Of a stretch of DNA of 64,000 nucleotides, positions 21,169 through 29,797 are shown one piece after another (positions within the stretch are counted from its first letter, which is position 1; each line of letters begins with the position of its first letter). Made by a program: the position numbers and the translations under genes. The notes below the pieces were generated by a model. The model was not told the origin of the DNA, made no database searches, and saw only the letters and a program-made list of their open reading frames with translations. This DNA comes from Cryobacterium sp. Y29 (lineage in GTDB: Bacteria > Actinomycetota > Actinomycetes > Actinomycetales > Microbacteriaceae): assembly GCF_002929825.1 (NCBI RefSeq), contig NZ_PJJN01000024.1, positions 1 to 64,000 of the forward strand. The letters run 5' to 3'.

Positions 21169-22175
21169 GAGCGCACCTCCTTCTCGAGCTTCTTAGGCTG
21201 TTTCTCGCGAAAGATATAGAAGACAAAGGCGCTGATGGCCATGAGGAAGATGGTTAGTACGTAACTCATCGCTGCTGCGCTACCCATCTGAAAGTTGCGT
21301 AGACCTGTGTCGGCGATCTGATAAATAGCCGTGCGCGTTTCACGTCCGGGGCCACCCTGGGTCATGAGATATGACTGACCGAACATATTGGCGGATGCGA
21401 GGAGGGTGATGATCGTGATAAACGACAGGATAGGCCTGAGCCCGGGAATCGTCACGTGCAGAAACTGCATCCATGGTCCGGCCCCATCAACCCGCGCGGC
21501 TTCATAGAGCTCAGTCGGGATGTCCTGAAGACCGGCAAGGTAGATGACGGCGTTGAATCCGAGAGTCCACCACACAGTCACTCCCACGAGCGCGACCCAG
21601 GCCGCGGGCGTCGTAGTTGTCCACGCGGTATCGTCCGGGAGTCCGAGGAGTCCCAGATAGTGGTTCACGAGTCCAATGTTGTTGTCGAGCAGGTATCGCC
21701 AGAGTACCGAGATGACGGCGACGCCGAGCACGTAGGGGGCGAAGTAGATGGCTCGGAGAAAGTCTCGCCCGGGAAACTTTTTGCTCATGAGAAGGGCAAC
21801 GGCGAGTGGGACGATCAGGAGCAACGGCACGCTGAGTGCCGTGAAGATTCCGGTGGCCCGCATTGATCCCCAGAACGGTCCAGAAACCGTCGATCCGGGC
21901 GAGAACAAGGCGACGTAGTTATCGAAGCCGACAAAGGGCTTGTTTGGCAGCGTGTAGTCCCAGGAATGGAGACTGATCCACACCCCTAGAACTGCCGGGA
22001 GGATGACGAAGCCGCCAAACAGCAGCAGGTACGGGGCGAGAAAGAGCCAGGGCGTTGTGATCCACTGTTGCCGAGTGCCCGTTCGTATTCCACGGTTCTG
22101 CGACCTCGGTTCGGAAGCCGAGGGGCGGCGCGCCCTCCCCGTAGGGAGGACGCGCTCACCGACCTTCGTCGACAT
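21165..22175 (-). CDS. ABC sugar transporter permease, MalF-like
   Basis: A 336-residue permease with a basic N-terminal cytoplasmic leader and six membrane segments. The EAA motif reads IPTELYEAARVDGAGPWMQFLHVTIPGLRP. It forms the heterodimeric channel with the MalG-like partner, which overlaps its 3' end. The start lies three bases after the stop of the solute-binding protein gene, so the three transport genes are tightly co-transcribed. The importer very likely brings in the oligosaccharides trimmed by the GH43 lipoprotein and cleaved further by the GH2 enzyme. Confidence 0.93.
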   Translation of the reverse strand: MSTKVGERVLPTGRARRPSASEPRSQNRGIRTGTRQQWITTPWLFLAPYLLLFGGFVILPAVLGVWISLHSWDYTLPNKPFVGFDNYVALFSPGSTVSGPFWGSMRATGIFTALSVPLLLIVPLAVALLMSKKFPGRDFLRAIYFAPYVLGVAVISVLWRYLLDNNIGLVNHYLGLLGLPDDTAWTTTTPAAWVALVGVTVWWTLGFNAVIYLAGLQDIPTELYEAARVDGAGPWMQFLHVTIPGLRPILSFITIITLLASANMFGQSYLMTQGGPGRETRTAIYQIADTGLRNFQMGSAAAMSYVLTIFLMAISAFVFYIFREKQPKKLEKEVRS

Positions 22176-22178
22176 TGG

Positions 22179-23486
22179 TCAGCCCCCGAACGAGGCTTTG
22201 TTGTCGTCCATGAGTTTCGTCGCCGTACCGGCAGCTTTTTTGAGAGCCTCACTTGGCGTCGTTGCTCCTTGAACCCCGTCGGCGACCGCAATTTCGAGGG
22301 TCTCGGCCTGCACTCCACCGATCCCGGGAATGGGCGGCAGGAAACGCATCGAGTTGATCGTCTCCGCGATGGCCGCCTGCGGGAGGCCGTCGAGAGCGCC
22401 CGCATCGCGTACCGATTGACGAGCGGGGATCATGCCCGAGCCTGCCCACTCGGCCGATTGCTCGCTCATCCAGGCGATGAATACCTTCGACGCGTTGACT
22501 TTGTTCTGGTCGGCGTTGCTTTGGCGCGGAAGGAAGAAGTTGTGGGAGTTGGCCCAAACAGCGTCTGTTTCGCCGATTGTGGGAATCGGGGCGACCGCGT
22601 ACGGAAGACCGGACTCGGCGAGATCGTTGATCTGCCAGATGCCGTCCCAGCTAATCGAGGTCTCACCGTTCTTGAAAGCGACGTATTGAGAGTCGATGGC
22701 GACGTCACTCGGGCTGTAACCGTCGTCCACGATAGAGCGCTGCCATTCAAGTGCCTCTACTCCGGCCTCTGAATCAAACGTGGCTCCGTCGTCGCCATAC
22801 GGTTCACCGCCGTTCTGCCAGAGCAAGGAGAGATTCATGAGGTGGCTTGGCCACCTCGTCGGCATCCAGAAGGGAGTTTCATAGCCAGCTGCCTGAAGTT
22901 TGTCGAGGGCATCTTGCAAGGAAGCCGCATCGGTTGGGGCCTCCGTGATCCCCGCGGCGGCGAAATGTTCGGTGTTGTAGTACATGGCTAGGGAATGCAC
23001 GTCGAGCGGAATGCCGTATCGGGCGTCCTTATAGACGCCAGCATCCCAGACGTCCTCGGTAAAGTCATCCGACGTCAGACCCAATTCTTCGGTGAGATCG
23101 TCGATGGGTACGATGACGTTTCGTGCGGCATTGGTCGCGAGCTGGTCCAGGTGCATCACGCCGACGTCCGGGCCCTCTCCAGCAGTCACCGCAGCGGGAA
23201 GACGCTGGTAGAAGTCAGTCCATTGCATCGTGTTTGAGACAACCTTGATGTTGTCGTGCTCCGCGTTGAAGTCGGAGACCATCGTCTCCATGAACGGGCC
23301 ATCACCGCCGGTGAATCCGTTCCAGTAGGACAGCTCAACTTCAGGTCCGGCGTATTCACCGGTGAAGGGCTCACTTGCCGCCTGGTCGGTTCCGCCCGCG
23401 GAGCATCCGGCGAGAACCAGCACAAGTGCGGCACCGAGAGCGGTGACCCCCAGTACTCGCCGCCCGGAGAAGTCTTTCTGCTTCAT
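22179..23486 (-). CDS. extracellular sugar-binding lipoprotein of the CUT1 importer
   Basis: A 435-residue family 1 solute-binding protein. The signal peptide ends in ALVLVLAGC (lipobox), followed by a Gly/Ala/Ser linker and the mature domain starting VELSYWNGFTGGDGPFMETMVSDFNAEH, which is typical of MalE-like proteins. Later features include EGPDVGVMHLDQL and GKTAISW-like ligand-lobe segments (NGETSISWDGIWQ). AGGAGGACGAACG lies before the ATG. It is the first gene of the operon and is expressed from the 23.49-23.70 kb intergenic region, where a LacI-type operator is present. Confidence 0.93.
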   Translation of the reverse strand: MKQKDFSGRRVLGVTALGAALVLVLAGCSAGGTDQAASEPFTGEYAGPEVELSYWNGFTGGDGPFMETMVSDFNAEHDNIKVVSNTMQWTDFYQRLPAAVTAGEGPDVGVMHLDQLATNAARNVIVPIDDLTEELGLTSDDFTEDVWDAGVYKDARYGIPLDVHSLAMYYNTEHFAAAGITEAPTDAASLQDALDKLQAAGYETPFWMPTRWPSHLMNLSLLWQNGGEPYGDDGATFDSEAGVEALEWQRSIVDDGYSPSDVAIDSQYVAFKNGETSISWDGIWQINDLAESGLPYAVAPIPTIGETDAVWANSHNFFLPRQSNADQNKVNASKVFIAWMSEQSAEWAGSGMIPARQSVRDAGALDGLPQAAIAETINSMRFLPPIPGIGGVQAETLEIAVADGVQGATTPSEALKKAAGTATKLMDDNKASFGG

Positions 23487-23592
23487 GATCGTTCGTCCTC
23501 CTCATTGAAAACATCGCTCAGCGACCCATGCGCAAAGCCGGCCTCATTCTCTCCGCACGTAACGGTGCGTCAAACAAGTGCCTACAGCCAAT

Positions 23593-23606
23593 GTACAGCG
23601 CTAGAA
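23593..23606. promoter_or_regulatory. LacI-type operator copy 1
   Basis: GTACAGCGCTAGAA matches 11 of 14 bases of the perfect palindrome found before the GH2 gene and shares its TACAGCGCT core. It lies between the divergent binding-protein operon and the lacI-family gene, so it can serve both. Confidence 0.6.
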
Positions 23607-23705
23607 AGATATTTGTTTACATATGGCAAATCCGACCCACGTGCCGTTTCCAGCACCAGCTGCAGTCGCCCTAGGATGGTCCGGACCGGACTGGACGGGA
23701 CAAAC

Positions 23706-24719
23706 ATGGCAAGAATTCGACTCATCGACGTTGCGGAACTTGCAGGCGTGTCCATGAAGACCGTCTCGAACGTCGTTCACAGCTATCCCCACGTGGCTCC
23801 AGCCCTTCGCGAGAAGGTGCAAGCCGCCATCGACCAGCTGGGGTATCGCCCCAACCTGACGGCACGGCGCTTGGCTACCGGGAAAACCGGAATGATCGCC
23901 CTGGCCATCCCGGAAATCGACCACCCGTACTTTTCGGAGCTATCACGCCACATGGCAGAGGAAGCAACCCGGCGGGGATACCGCGTCATCATCGAGCAGA
24001 CGTTGAGCGATCCTGATTTAGAGCGAGCGGTACTCATCGATCGCGAAGCGGGACTGGTCGACGGCGTGATCTTTCACCCCGTCCGCATGGAAACGCTTGA
24101 CATTGCCAAGCTCGATGCTGGCACTTCCCTGGTTTTACTCGGCGAGGCCGCCATACCCGTTATGACCGACCACGTGATGATCGACAACGTCTCGGCCGCC
24201 CTCGATGCTACTCGGCATCTTGTGGCAAGCGGATGCCGTCGCATTGCCTTCCTCGGAGTCATCGCGGCCGACATCACTGGTTCGACAAATCAGCGTCTTC
24301 TCGGCTACCAACAGGGCCTGCTGGAGGCAGGGGTTCGATTGGATCCCGAGCTCGTCTTCACTGCGCTGGAATTCACGGCGGAGGCCGGCCTTCGTTCAGT
24401 CACTGAGGCGATCGAGCGCGGGGTGCGTTTCGACGGCGTGGTCTGTCGCGACGACCGGTTCGCGATCGGCGCGCTGAAGGCCCTCCATGATTCCGGGCGC
24501 TCGGTACCCGGTGATGTAGCCGTGGTCGGCTGGGACAACACCTTCCTGGGTGCATACACCTCCCCGACGCTCACCTCGGTGGCGCCAAAGAAGACCGAAC
24601 TTGTCGCGGCTGCCTTCGATCTCCTCGAGGAACGAATTGCTGGATATCGAGGCGTTGGCCGGCACCTGATCGTGGGGCATTCGCTCGCAGTGCGCGAGAG
24701 CGCTCCACACACTCCCTAG
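23706..24719 (+). CDS. LacI-family transcriptional regulator
   Basis: A 337-residue repressor. The N-terminal helix-turn-helix and hinge are complete: IRLIDVAELAGVSMKTVSNV, then the hinge helix LGYRPNLTARRLATGKTG. The periplasmic-binding-like ligand domain runs through DGVIFHPVRM, DNVSAALDATRHL, GCRRIAFLGV and DVAVVGWDNT. The ATG at 23706 is chosen because the HTH starts at residue 3; the frame is open much further upstream but would have no meaning there. It sits between the divergent ABC/GH43 operon and the co-directional GH2 gene, both of which have the same TACAGCGCT element upstream. Repression relieved by a mono- or disaccharide is the likely mode. Confidence 0.95.
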   Translation: MARIRLIDVAELAGVSMKTVSNVVHSYPHVAPALREKVQAAIDQLGYRPNLTARRLATGKTGMIALAIPEIDHPYFSELSRHMAEEATRRGYRVIIEQTLSDPDLERAVLIDREAGLVDGVIFHPVRMETLDIAKLDAGTSLVLLGEAAIPVMTDHVMIDNVSAALDATRHLVASGCRRIAFLGVIAADITGSTNQRLLGYQQGLLEAGVRLDPELVFTALEFTAEAGLRSVTEAIERGVRFDGVVCRDDRFAIGALKALHDSGRSVPGDVAVVGWDNTFLGAYTSPTLTSVAPKKTELVAAAFDLLEERIAGYRGVGRHLIVGHSLAVRESAPHTP

Positions 24720-24739
24720 CGTCTCCAATCTCGCCAAAT

Positions 24740-24768
24740 TTTACAGCGCTGTAATTTGACGGCATGAT
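24740..24768 (+). promoter_or_regulatory. GH2 promoter overlapped by LacI operator
   Basis: TTACAGCGCTGTAA at 24741-24754 is a perfect 14-bp palindrome. It overlaps a possible -35 element TTTACA (24740-24745). A possible -10 CATGAT follows at 24763-24768 after a 17-base spacer. Transcription would then start at or next to the ATG at 24775, giving a leaderless mRNA. The operator is clear; the promoter boxes are inference. Confidence 0.6.
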
Positions 24769-24774
24769 TGCGGT

Positions 24775-26610
24775 ATGTCACGTTCTCTCCGGTTTTCTGC
24801 CAGTGCCCAGGGTGGCGTGTACCCCCGCCCCCAACTTGTTCGCCAGACTTGGCACGACTTGGCCGGTGAGTGGGCATTCGAACACGACGACCGGGACATT
24901 GGCAGGAACGAGCGCTGGTTCGCAAATGCTTCGCACCTGAGCCAGGTCATCACAGTTCCATTCCCCCCCGAGTCGGAGTTGTCCGGAATCAGCGACCCTG
25001 GCTTCCACCCCGTTGTCTGGTACTCGCGCGTCATCAGCGCAGAAGACGTGGCCGCGAGCGGTCGTTCTTTAGAGCGTGACCGGGTGATACTTCATTTTGG
25101 GGCGGTCGACTACCGCGCATCTGTATGGATCGACGGCCAGTTCCTTGGGTCACACGAGGGCGGCCAGACGCCGTTCTCCTTTGACGTGACCGAAGCGCTG
25201 ACGCTCCAAAAGGACTGCGTGCTCGTGGTTCGTGCTGAGGATGACCCTCACGACGTCGCTCAGCCGCGCGGCAAACAGGATTGGCTTGAAGAGCCGCACG
25301 TGATTTGGTACCACCGTACGACGGGCATTTGGCAGCCGGTCTGGCTCGAGTCTGTTCCAGACCAGCGCATCGAAGCACTGAATTGGACCCCGAATGCGCA
25401 GGCTGGGAACGTTGAGATCGAGGTGGGCCTGAGCCGACGACCGGCGAGCGGTGTAAGCGTGCAGGTGGAACTGTCCATCGCGGGTGAAATCCTTGCGAGG
25501 CAGTCCTTCTTGACTCTGGAGCCGCGCTCTCTGGCAACCATTCAGATTGCGCGACAGTCAAACGGTCAGGCCTTCGAGACTCTGTTGTGGTCGCCGGAAA
25601 ACCCGCGACTTATTGACGCGCATGTGTCAATCATTGCTGACGACGGGAGCATTCTCGACGATTCTTACTCGTATTTTGGGTTACGCAGCGCCAGCGTCGC
25701 CGGCGGTAGGTTCCTACTCAATGACCGACCCTATTTCGTACGATCGGTGCTCGAGCAGGGATACTGGCCACAGTCCCACCTCGCTGCCCCTTCAGCCGAA
25801 GCCCTGCGCGCCGAAGTGGAGCTCATCAAGGCCCTCGGGTTCAACGCCGCAAGAATTCACGAAAAGGTCGAGGACCCCCGATTTCTTTATTGGGCGGATC
25901 GGCTCGGACTTCTCATTTGGGGTGAAATGGGGAGCACCTACGAGTTCTCTTCGGAGGCAGTGTCGCGAGTCACCCGCGAATGGACCGACGTGGTGCGCCG
26001 TGACCGATCACATCCGTCGATAGTCACTTGGGTTCCCCTCAATGAGAGTTGGGGCGTTCAACAGATCGCACATGACGACGCCCAGATGAGCTTCGCCCAG
26101 TCGCTCTACCACCTGACCCGATCGCTCGATCCGAGCCGCCCCGTCATTTCCAACGACGGCTGGGAGCACGCGATTTCTGACATCCTTACGATCCATGACT
26201 ACGCGGGTACGGCCGAACAGCTCGATACCAACTACCGGGACATCGACGCCATCCGTGCCCTCGTTGCGGGTATGGGCCCAGCTGGCCGCCGCCTCCAGCT
26301 CATCCCCCGGGAGATCGAGGGTCAGTCGATTATGGTCACTGAATTCGGCGGGGTCAGCTTCGCGCCGGACGCTGCCAATGACTCCTGGGGCTACACGACA
26401 GCAACGAGCCATGAGGACTTCGAAAGTCGAGTGTCAGGTCTCGTGGGCAGCCTTCGGGACAACCCAATACTCTCCGGCTTCTGTTACACCCAGCTAACGG
26501 ACACCATGCAGGAGACGAACGGGCTGACAGACGCGAATCGGAAGCCCAAACTGCCGATCGCCGTCATCCGCAGCATTGTGTCCGGGGAAGGCGCGCGCCC
26601 CCTCGAGTGA
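24775..26610 (+). CDS. GH2-family glycoside hydrolase
   Basis: A 611-residue cytoplasmic enzyme, with no signal peptide. The domain order is a jelly-roll sugar-binding domain (about 30-190, with YRASVWIDGQFLGSHEGGQTPF), an Ig-like sandwich (about 200-290) and a TIM barrel (about 300-600). The catalytic acid/base is Glu424 in WVPLNESWG and the nucleophile Glu523 in MVTEFGG. GH2 activities include beta-galactosidase, beta-glucuronidase, beta-mannosidase and alpha-L-arabinopyranosidase; the sequence alone does not decide. No ribosome site precedes the ATG, which fits leaderless translation. It is separated from the lacI stop by 55 bases that hold the operator. Confidence 0.93.
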   Translation: MSRSLRFSASAQGGVYPRPQLVRQTWHDLAGEWAFEHDDRDIGRNERWFANASHLSQVITVPFPPESELSGISDPGFHPVVWYSRVISAEDVAASGRSLERDRVILHFGAVDYRASVWIDGQFLGSHEGGQTPFSFDVTEALTLQKDCVLVVRAEDDPHDVAQPRGKQDWLEEPHVIWYHRTTGIWQPVWLESVPDQRIEALNWTPNAQAGNVEIEVGLSRRPASGVSVQVELSIAGEILARQSFLTLEPRSLATIQIARQSNGQAFETLLWSPENPRLIDAHVSIIADDGSILDDSYSYFGLRSASVAGGRFLLNDRPYFVRSVLEQGYWPQSHLAAPSAEALRAEVELIKALGFNAARIHEKVEDPRFLYWADRLGLLIWGEMGSTYEFSSEAVSRVTREWTDVVRRDRSHPSIVTWVPLNESWGVQQIAHDDAQMSFAQSLYHLTRSLDPSRPVISNDGWEHAISDILTIHDYAGTAEQLDTNYRDIDAIRALVAGMGPAGRRLQLIPREIEGQSIMVTEFGGVSFAPDAANDSWGYTTATSHEDFESRVSGLVGSLRDNPILSGFCYTQLTDTMQETNGLTDANRKPKLPIAVIRSIVSGEGARPLE

Positions 26611-26625
26611 CGGCTGAAGGATCGA

Positions 26626-26663
26626 GACCCATCAGATTGTCACCGACCCATCAGGTTGTCACC
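26626..26663. repeat. tandem 19-bp direct repeat
   Basis: GACCCATCAGATTGTCACC is followed immediately by GACCCATCAGGTTGTCACC, with one mismatch. It lies 16 bases after the GH2 stop, at the border of a gene-poor mosaic region. Direct repeats of this kind are common at the outer ends of insertion sequences, so it may mark an old insertion edge; that is inference. Confidence 0.7.
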
Positions 26664-27056
26664 GAAAGTTTGGGAAAATCGCGGAATTCCCTGAATCTAG
26701 GGGGAACTGATCGGATCGTCTGTTCTGATACTAGCCGGTTGTCTCGGGTCGTCCACAGTCGAATTCGGTGAGTAAACGGTAGGCGCCGGCCGGAGATGAG
26801 TATCGGTCTGCTTGCGCTCCTCACGAAACTCAAGCTGACCATTGTCACCGATCGAATTCGCGCTGCAGGGCAAGACTGCCGGGACATCGAAAAAGGGGAA
26901 CGCCAAGGACAACCAACCATCTGCAGTTTCTTGCGGAGAACGCGCCCCGCGCCGAAGACGGGCCAGGTCGCCCAGGCACAGATAATGTGCTGCACCCATG
27001 GTCGCGTAGGAGGTCCCGCGTTGCGTTTCCTGTGCTTGGGCGTCAGCTGGCGCCTG
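26664..27056. other. unassigned stretch after the tandem repeat
   Basis: I find no supported gene. The frames on both strands are arginine- and serine-rich shadows. The stretch separates the sugar locus from the RHS debris. Confidence 0.4.
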
Positions 27057-27442
27057 CTACTTTCCCTTCCGCTGTTCCGCGGTGTAAACCATAAGCAGAG
27101 GCTCTCCCACCGCTCTCAGAACCGACCCCGTCTGATAGTCAACCTGAGGCACCTTAGGGACAAGATTGCACGTTGTTGTGTAACCCGCCTTCGCCTCTCG
27201 ATTCATCTTGTACAGGAAAGCGAACTGCAGATACAGCGCCCAGATAAACGACAGGACCGCAACAGCGAACATAGGGAGCATCCAGGGCTGGATCGTTTCC
27301 TCCGTAGCTCCCGCAAGAAAATAGCTTGCCGCGGAAATGCCCGTGGACCCAAGGAGAATATTCCCCAGAGCCGAAGGGGACGGGCCATTTCGAGCGCGGT
27401 CGGTCCGGGGAGCATATCTGACTTATTCACCGTATTTGCCAT
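27057..27442 (-). pseudogene. frameshifted small membrane protein, possible RHS immunity partner
   Basis: A start at 27442 (MANTVNKSDMLPGPTALEMA) overlaps the 3' end of the RHS fragment. Its frame runs out of meaning near 27360. In the next frame the reading continues as a hydrophobic protein: ISAASYFLAGATEETIQ, then a membrane helix MLPMFAVAVLSFIWALYLQF, then a polar tail ending TAEQRKGK at 27057. Joining the two frames near 27360 gives about 125 residues with two membrane helices. A gene directly downstream of, and overlapping, an RHS C-terminus is where immunity genes usually sit. The joining and the immunity role are inference; no family is recognised. Confidence 0.4.
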
Positions 27443-28035
27443 CCTCGTTGTGCCCACTTGCCTGTACCAACGACGGTACCCGTAGTGTCGGCCATAAAGC
27501 CAAAGTTTCCCGCACCAGCCGCAGCCGCAGATCCAGAGAGCCTAAGGAGTGAACCCCCTGCGCCGCCAGCCAGACCTACGAGAGCCATGGTGCAGCCGAT
27601 ATCGATCCCTTTCCTGCAGGCGATGGCGGCACTGGCTCCCGACACGACGACAGCTGCAACCGCCAGCACGGGCAACGCTACGGGTCCCGTCAACACGATC
27701 GCGGTAATGAACAGCGCAGCGCCCAAGACACCAAGACCAATTGCGACGGCGTCCCATCCGTCGTTGCCCGCTGCGGGTGCCTTCGCAGGTGCTTTGTTTG
27801 CCCCGCGCTCCGATATGGCACGTGAGTTCGGCTCCCCCGTCTGCTTGTTGATGTCCGGTTGGCTACTGATTTTCCTAGCTCCACACATCACGGCCATGCA
27901 CATCATGCGCTGACCGCTCAAGTCCAGATTGTTAATGGGGTCGGCCGGGTCGTCGTAGGAGTTGGTGACGCCTCCCTCAACCGGGTCAACGGAGAGGAAC
28001 CGACCCAGGGCGGCGACATATTGCCGCTGCGTCAA
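27427..28035 (-). pseudogene. C-terminal fragment of an RHS-repeat protein
   Basis: The N-terminal part reads QYVAALGRFLSVDPVEGG and then SYDDPADPINNLDLSGQ, a clear version of the RHS repeat-associated core (family form LGRFLSVDPVEGG, YDYPADPINKLDLSG). The large repeat domain that should precede it is absent: upstream the frame breaks within 90 bases and the photolyase-like gene starts on the other strand. After the core comes a variable region with two hydrophobic Ala/Val/Gly-rich segments and no recognisable toxin domain. RHS proteins deliver polymorphic C-terminal toxins, and orphan core-plus-tip fragments are common debris. About 202 codons remain. Confidence 0.7.
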
Positions 28036-28112
28036 ATCTGCACCCGGGCACCTGGTACGGATGATTACGACCGTATCTACAGCTTTATATCGGCGAGCGT
28101 TATAGTGACCCG

Positions 28113-29324
28113 GTGATCATTGACCTTGCTGGTATCTCCGCCGAAGCCGTTGTCGATCAACACCTGTCGCACCTCGTGAGTGATCGAATCAGGGTAAGTC
28201 CCGACATCCGCGGCGGCCAAACGGCGGCGGATGCTGCGCTCGCCGCGTTTGACGTGACCGGGTATGCCGCGACGCGCAACCGAGTACTTCCGGAATCGGG
28301 TCGCGGAGCCTCCCGGTTATCGCCCTACATACGCCACGGGTTGCTTCCTCTGCGGGAAGTCTGGAATGCGGCCGCCGCAGGTCCGGCACCGGATGTCTCC
28401 AAATTCCGTGACGAATTGCTCTGGCAGGAGTATGCCCGACATTTATATGCTCGTGTTGGCATGCATCTGCATCGCAATTTACGGTTCGATGTTGCCTGGT
28501 CGGGGGAATTTGCGCCGGCGGCCTGGCCGCGCGAAATGGCCTGCGTCGACTGGGCGCTCTCGAGTTTGGAGACGGACGGCTGGCTGGTGAACCAGTCTCG
28601 TATGTGGCTCGCCTCGCAGTACACGGTGCGATCCGGGGCAGGCTGGGTGGCCGGTCAGGAGTATTTTCATCGCCATCTGCTCGACGGTTCTCGCGCAGCC
28701 AACCTGCTCGGGTGGCAATGGACGGTTGGCGCAGGCTCCAGCAAACCCTATGGGTTCGCGCGTTGGCAGGTCGAGAAACGCGCGCCCCAATTGTGTGCGG
28801 CGTGCCCCCTCAACCGCAACTGCCCGATTCAAAATTTTCCTCCAGACCGAGATCTGCACCCAGTTTTGAATCCGACTCCTCTGCTCGTGCGGGACGACGA
28901 TCTTGCAACCACCCAGGGTCCCACCACTGTCGTCGAGCGCTCCACGCCGAAATCGGTCTTGTTCACGGTCGAATCTCTGGGCGATGCGGATCCTGCTCTT
29001 CTTGCGCATCCACAGCTGCCGGCCGTCTTTATCTTTGACGAACCAGCCCTTGCGAAACTTCAGCTTTCGAGCAAAAGGTTGGTTTTTTTCGTCGAGACAC
29101 TGCAGGACCTGGCCGCGCGGCACGAGGTGATCGTACATCTCGGAGACCCGAGACGAATCGCTCCAGAACTCAGCGCCGCGATCACCTGGGCTCCGGTTCC
29201 GAGCTTCGAGAAATACGCCGGGACCGCGGTGGAGCTTCATCCATGGCCCTGGCTTGCCCAACCTCACGCCGGCTCTGTCCAGAGTTTTTCGGCCTGGCGC
29301 AAGAACCTTACGCGGCCGAAATAG
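28113..29324 (+). CDS. photolyase/cryptochrome-like FAD-binding protein with unusual domain order
   Basis: A 403-residue protein. Residues about 25-225 match the FAD-binding helical domain of DNA photolyases: SRLSPYIRHGLLPLREVWN, FRDELLWQEYARHLYARVG, DWALSSLETDGWLVNQSRMWLASQ and ANLLGWQWTVGAGSSKPYGF. A cysteine motif follows (Cys228, Cys231, Cys237 in CAACPLNRNC). After that, residues about 275-400 look like an alpha/beta domain (AVFIFDEPALAKLQLSSKRLVFFVETLQDLA), which in ordinary photolyases precedes the FAD domain. So the antenna-like domain appears moved to the C-terminus. Translation probably starts at GTG 28113, with TATAGT seven bases upstream and no ribosome site, which suggests a leaderless message. 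The repair substrate or light-sensing role is unknown. Confidence 0.85.
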   Translation: MIIDLAGISAEAVVDQHLSHLVSDRIRVSPDIRGGQTAADAALAAFDVTGYAATRNRVLPESGRGASRLSPYIRHGLLPLREVWNAAAAGPAPDVSKFRDELLWQEYARHLYARVGMHLHRNLRFDVAWSGEFAPAAWPREMACVDWALSSLETDGWLVNQSRMWLASQYTVRSGAGWVAGQEYFHRHLLDGSRAANLLGWQWTVGAGSSKPYGFARWQVEKRAPQLCAACPLNRNCPIQNFPPDRDLHPVLNPTPLLVRDDDLATTQGPTTVVERSTPKSVLFTVESLGDADPALLAHPQLPAVFIFDEPALAKLQLSSKRLVFFVETLQDLAARHEVIVHLGDPRRIAPELSAAITWAPVPSFEKYAGTAVELHPWPWLAQPHAGSVQSFSAWRKNLTRPK

Positions 29325-29564
29325 CCTGAAAGTGCGTCACTGACCGGTGTGCTCAATAACATTCCATGTAGAAATCGACCGTGCGCGCCAACAGATGCGC
29401 CGACGCCCGAATCGCCAAGGCTGGTTCCTGGCGCACCTGCCCAGCGGCAGGTCTAGATTTGCCGCTGGCCAACGCTGAGTTTCCAATGGTTAGGGTTGTG
29501 CTGCTCTACATCCATCGCAGTCCGGCCGAGTATGACGGGGCAGCGGCCGCACACTCCATGTCCT

Positions 29565-29780
29565 CTAACGTGGCGACAGCTTGCGAAGGGCGCTGGCCTT
29601 GTGCGCGGCTTCGGCATCCGTCTTTTCTGATTTCACGATAAAGGCCGGCTCATCTTTCGAGGCGTGAAACGTTTGGCCCGCAAAGTCGAAGTCGCTCGTC
29701 TTCTTCTCGACTACCTCCCCCTGAGTTCGTCCCTGAGATGTCGCCCAACTCACCCGGTCGCCTGTGCTGAAGTCTGTCAC
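29565..29780 (-). CDS. DUF2945 / HVA1-family small protein
   Basis: A 71-residue basic protein: TDFSTGDRVSWATSQGRTQG, then EVVEKKTSDFDFAGQTFHAS, KDEPAFIVKSEKTDAEAAHK and ending ALRKLSPR. The motif order GDRVSWxTSQGRTxGxVV ... ASKDEPxxxVKSxKT ... AAHKxxALRKL is that of the DUF2945 (hypervirulence-associated, Tudor-like) family, which has no settled function. I start it at the GTG at 29780 because the motif begins six residues later and the frame upstream overlaps the anti-sigma-like gene. It follows that gene by 17 bases on the same strand. Confidence 0.8.
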   Translation of the reverse strand: MTDFSTGDRVSWATSQGRTQGEVVEKKTSDFDFAGQTFHASKDEPAFIVKSEKTDAEAAHKASALRKLSPR

Positions 29781-29797
29781 TGCTTTGCGGGCCTGGA

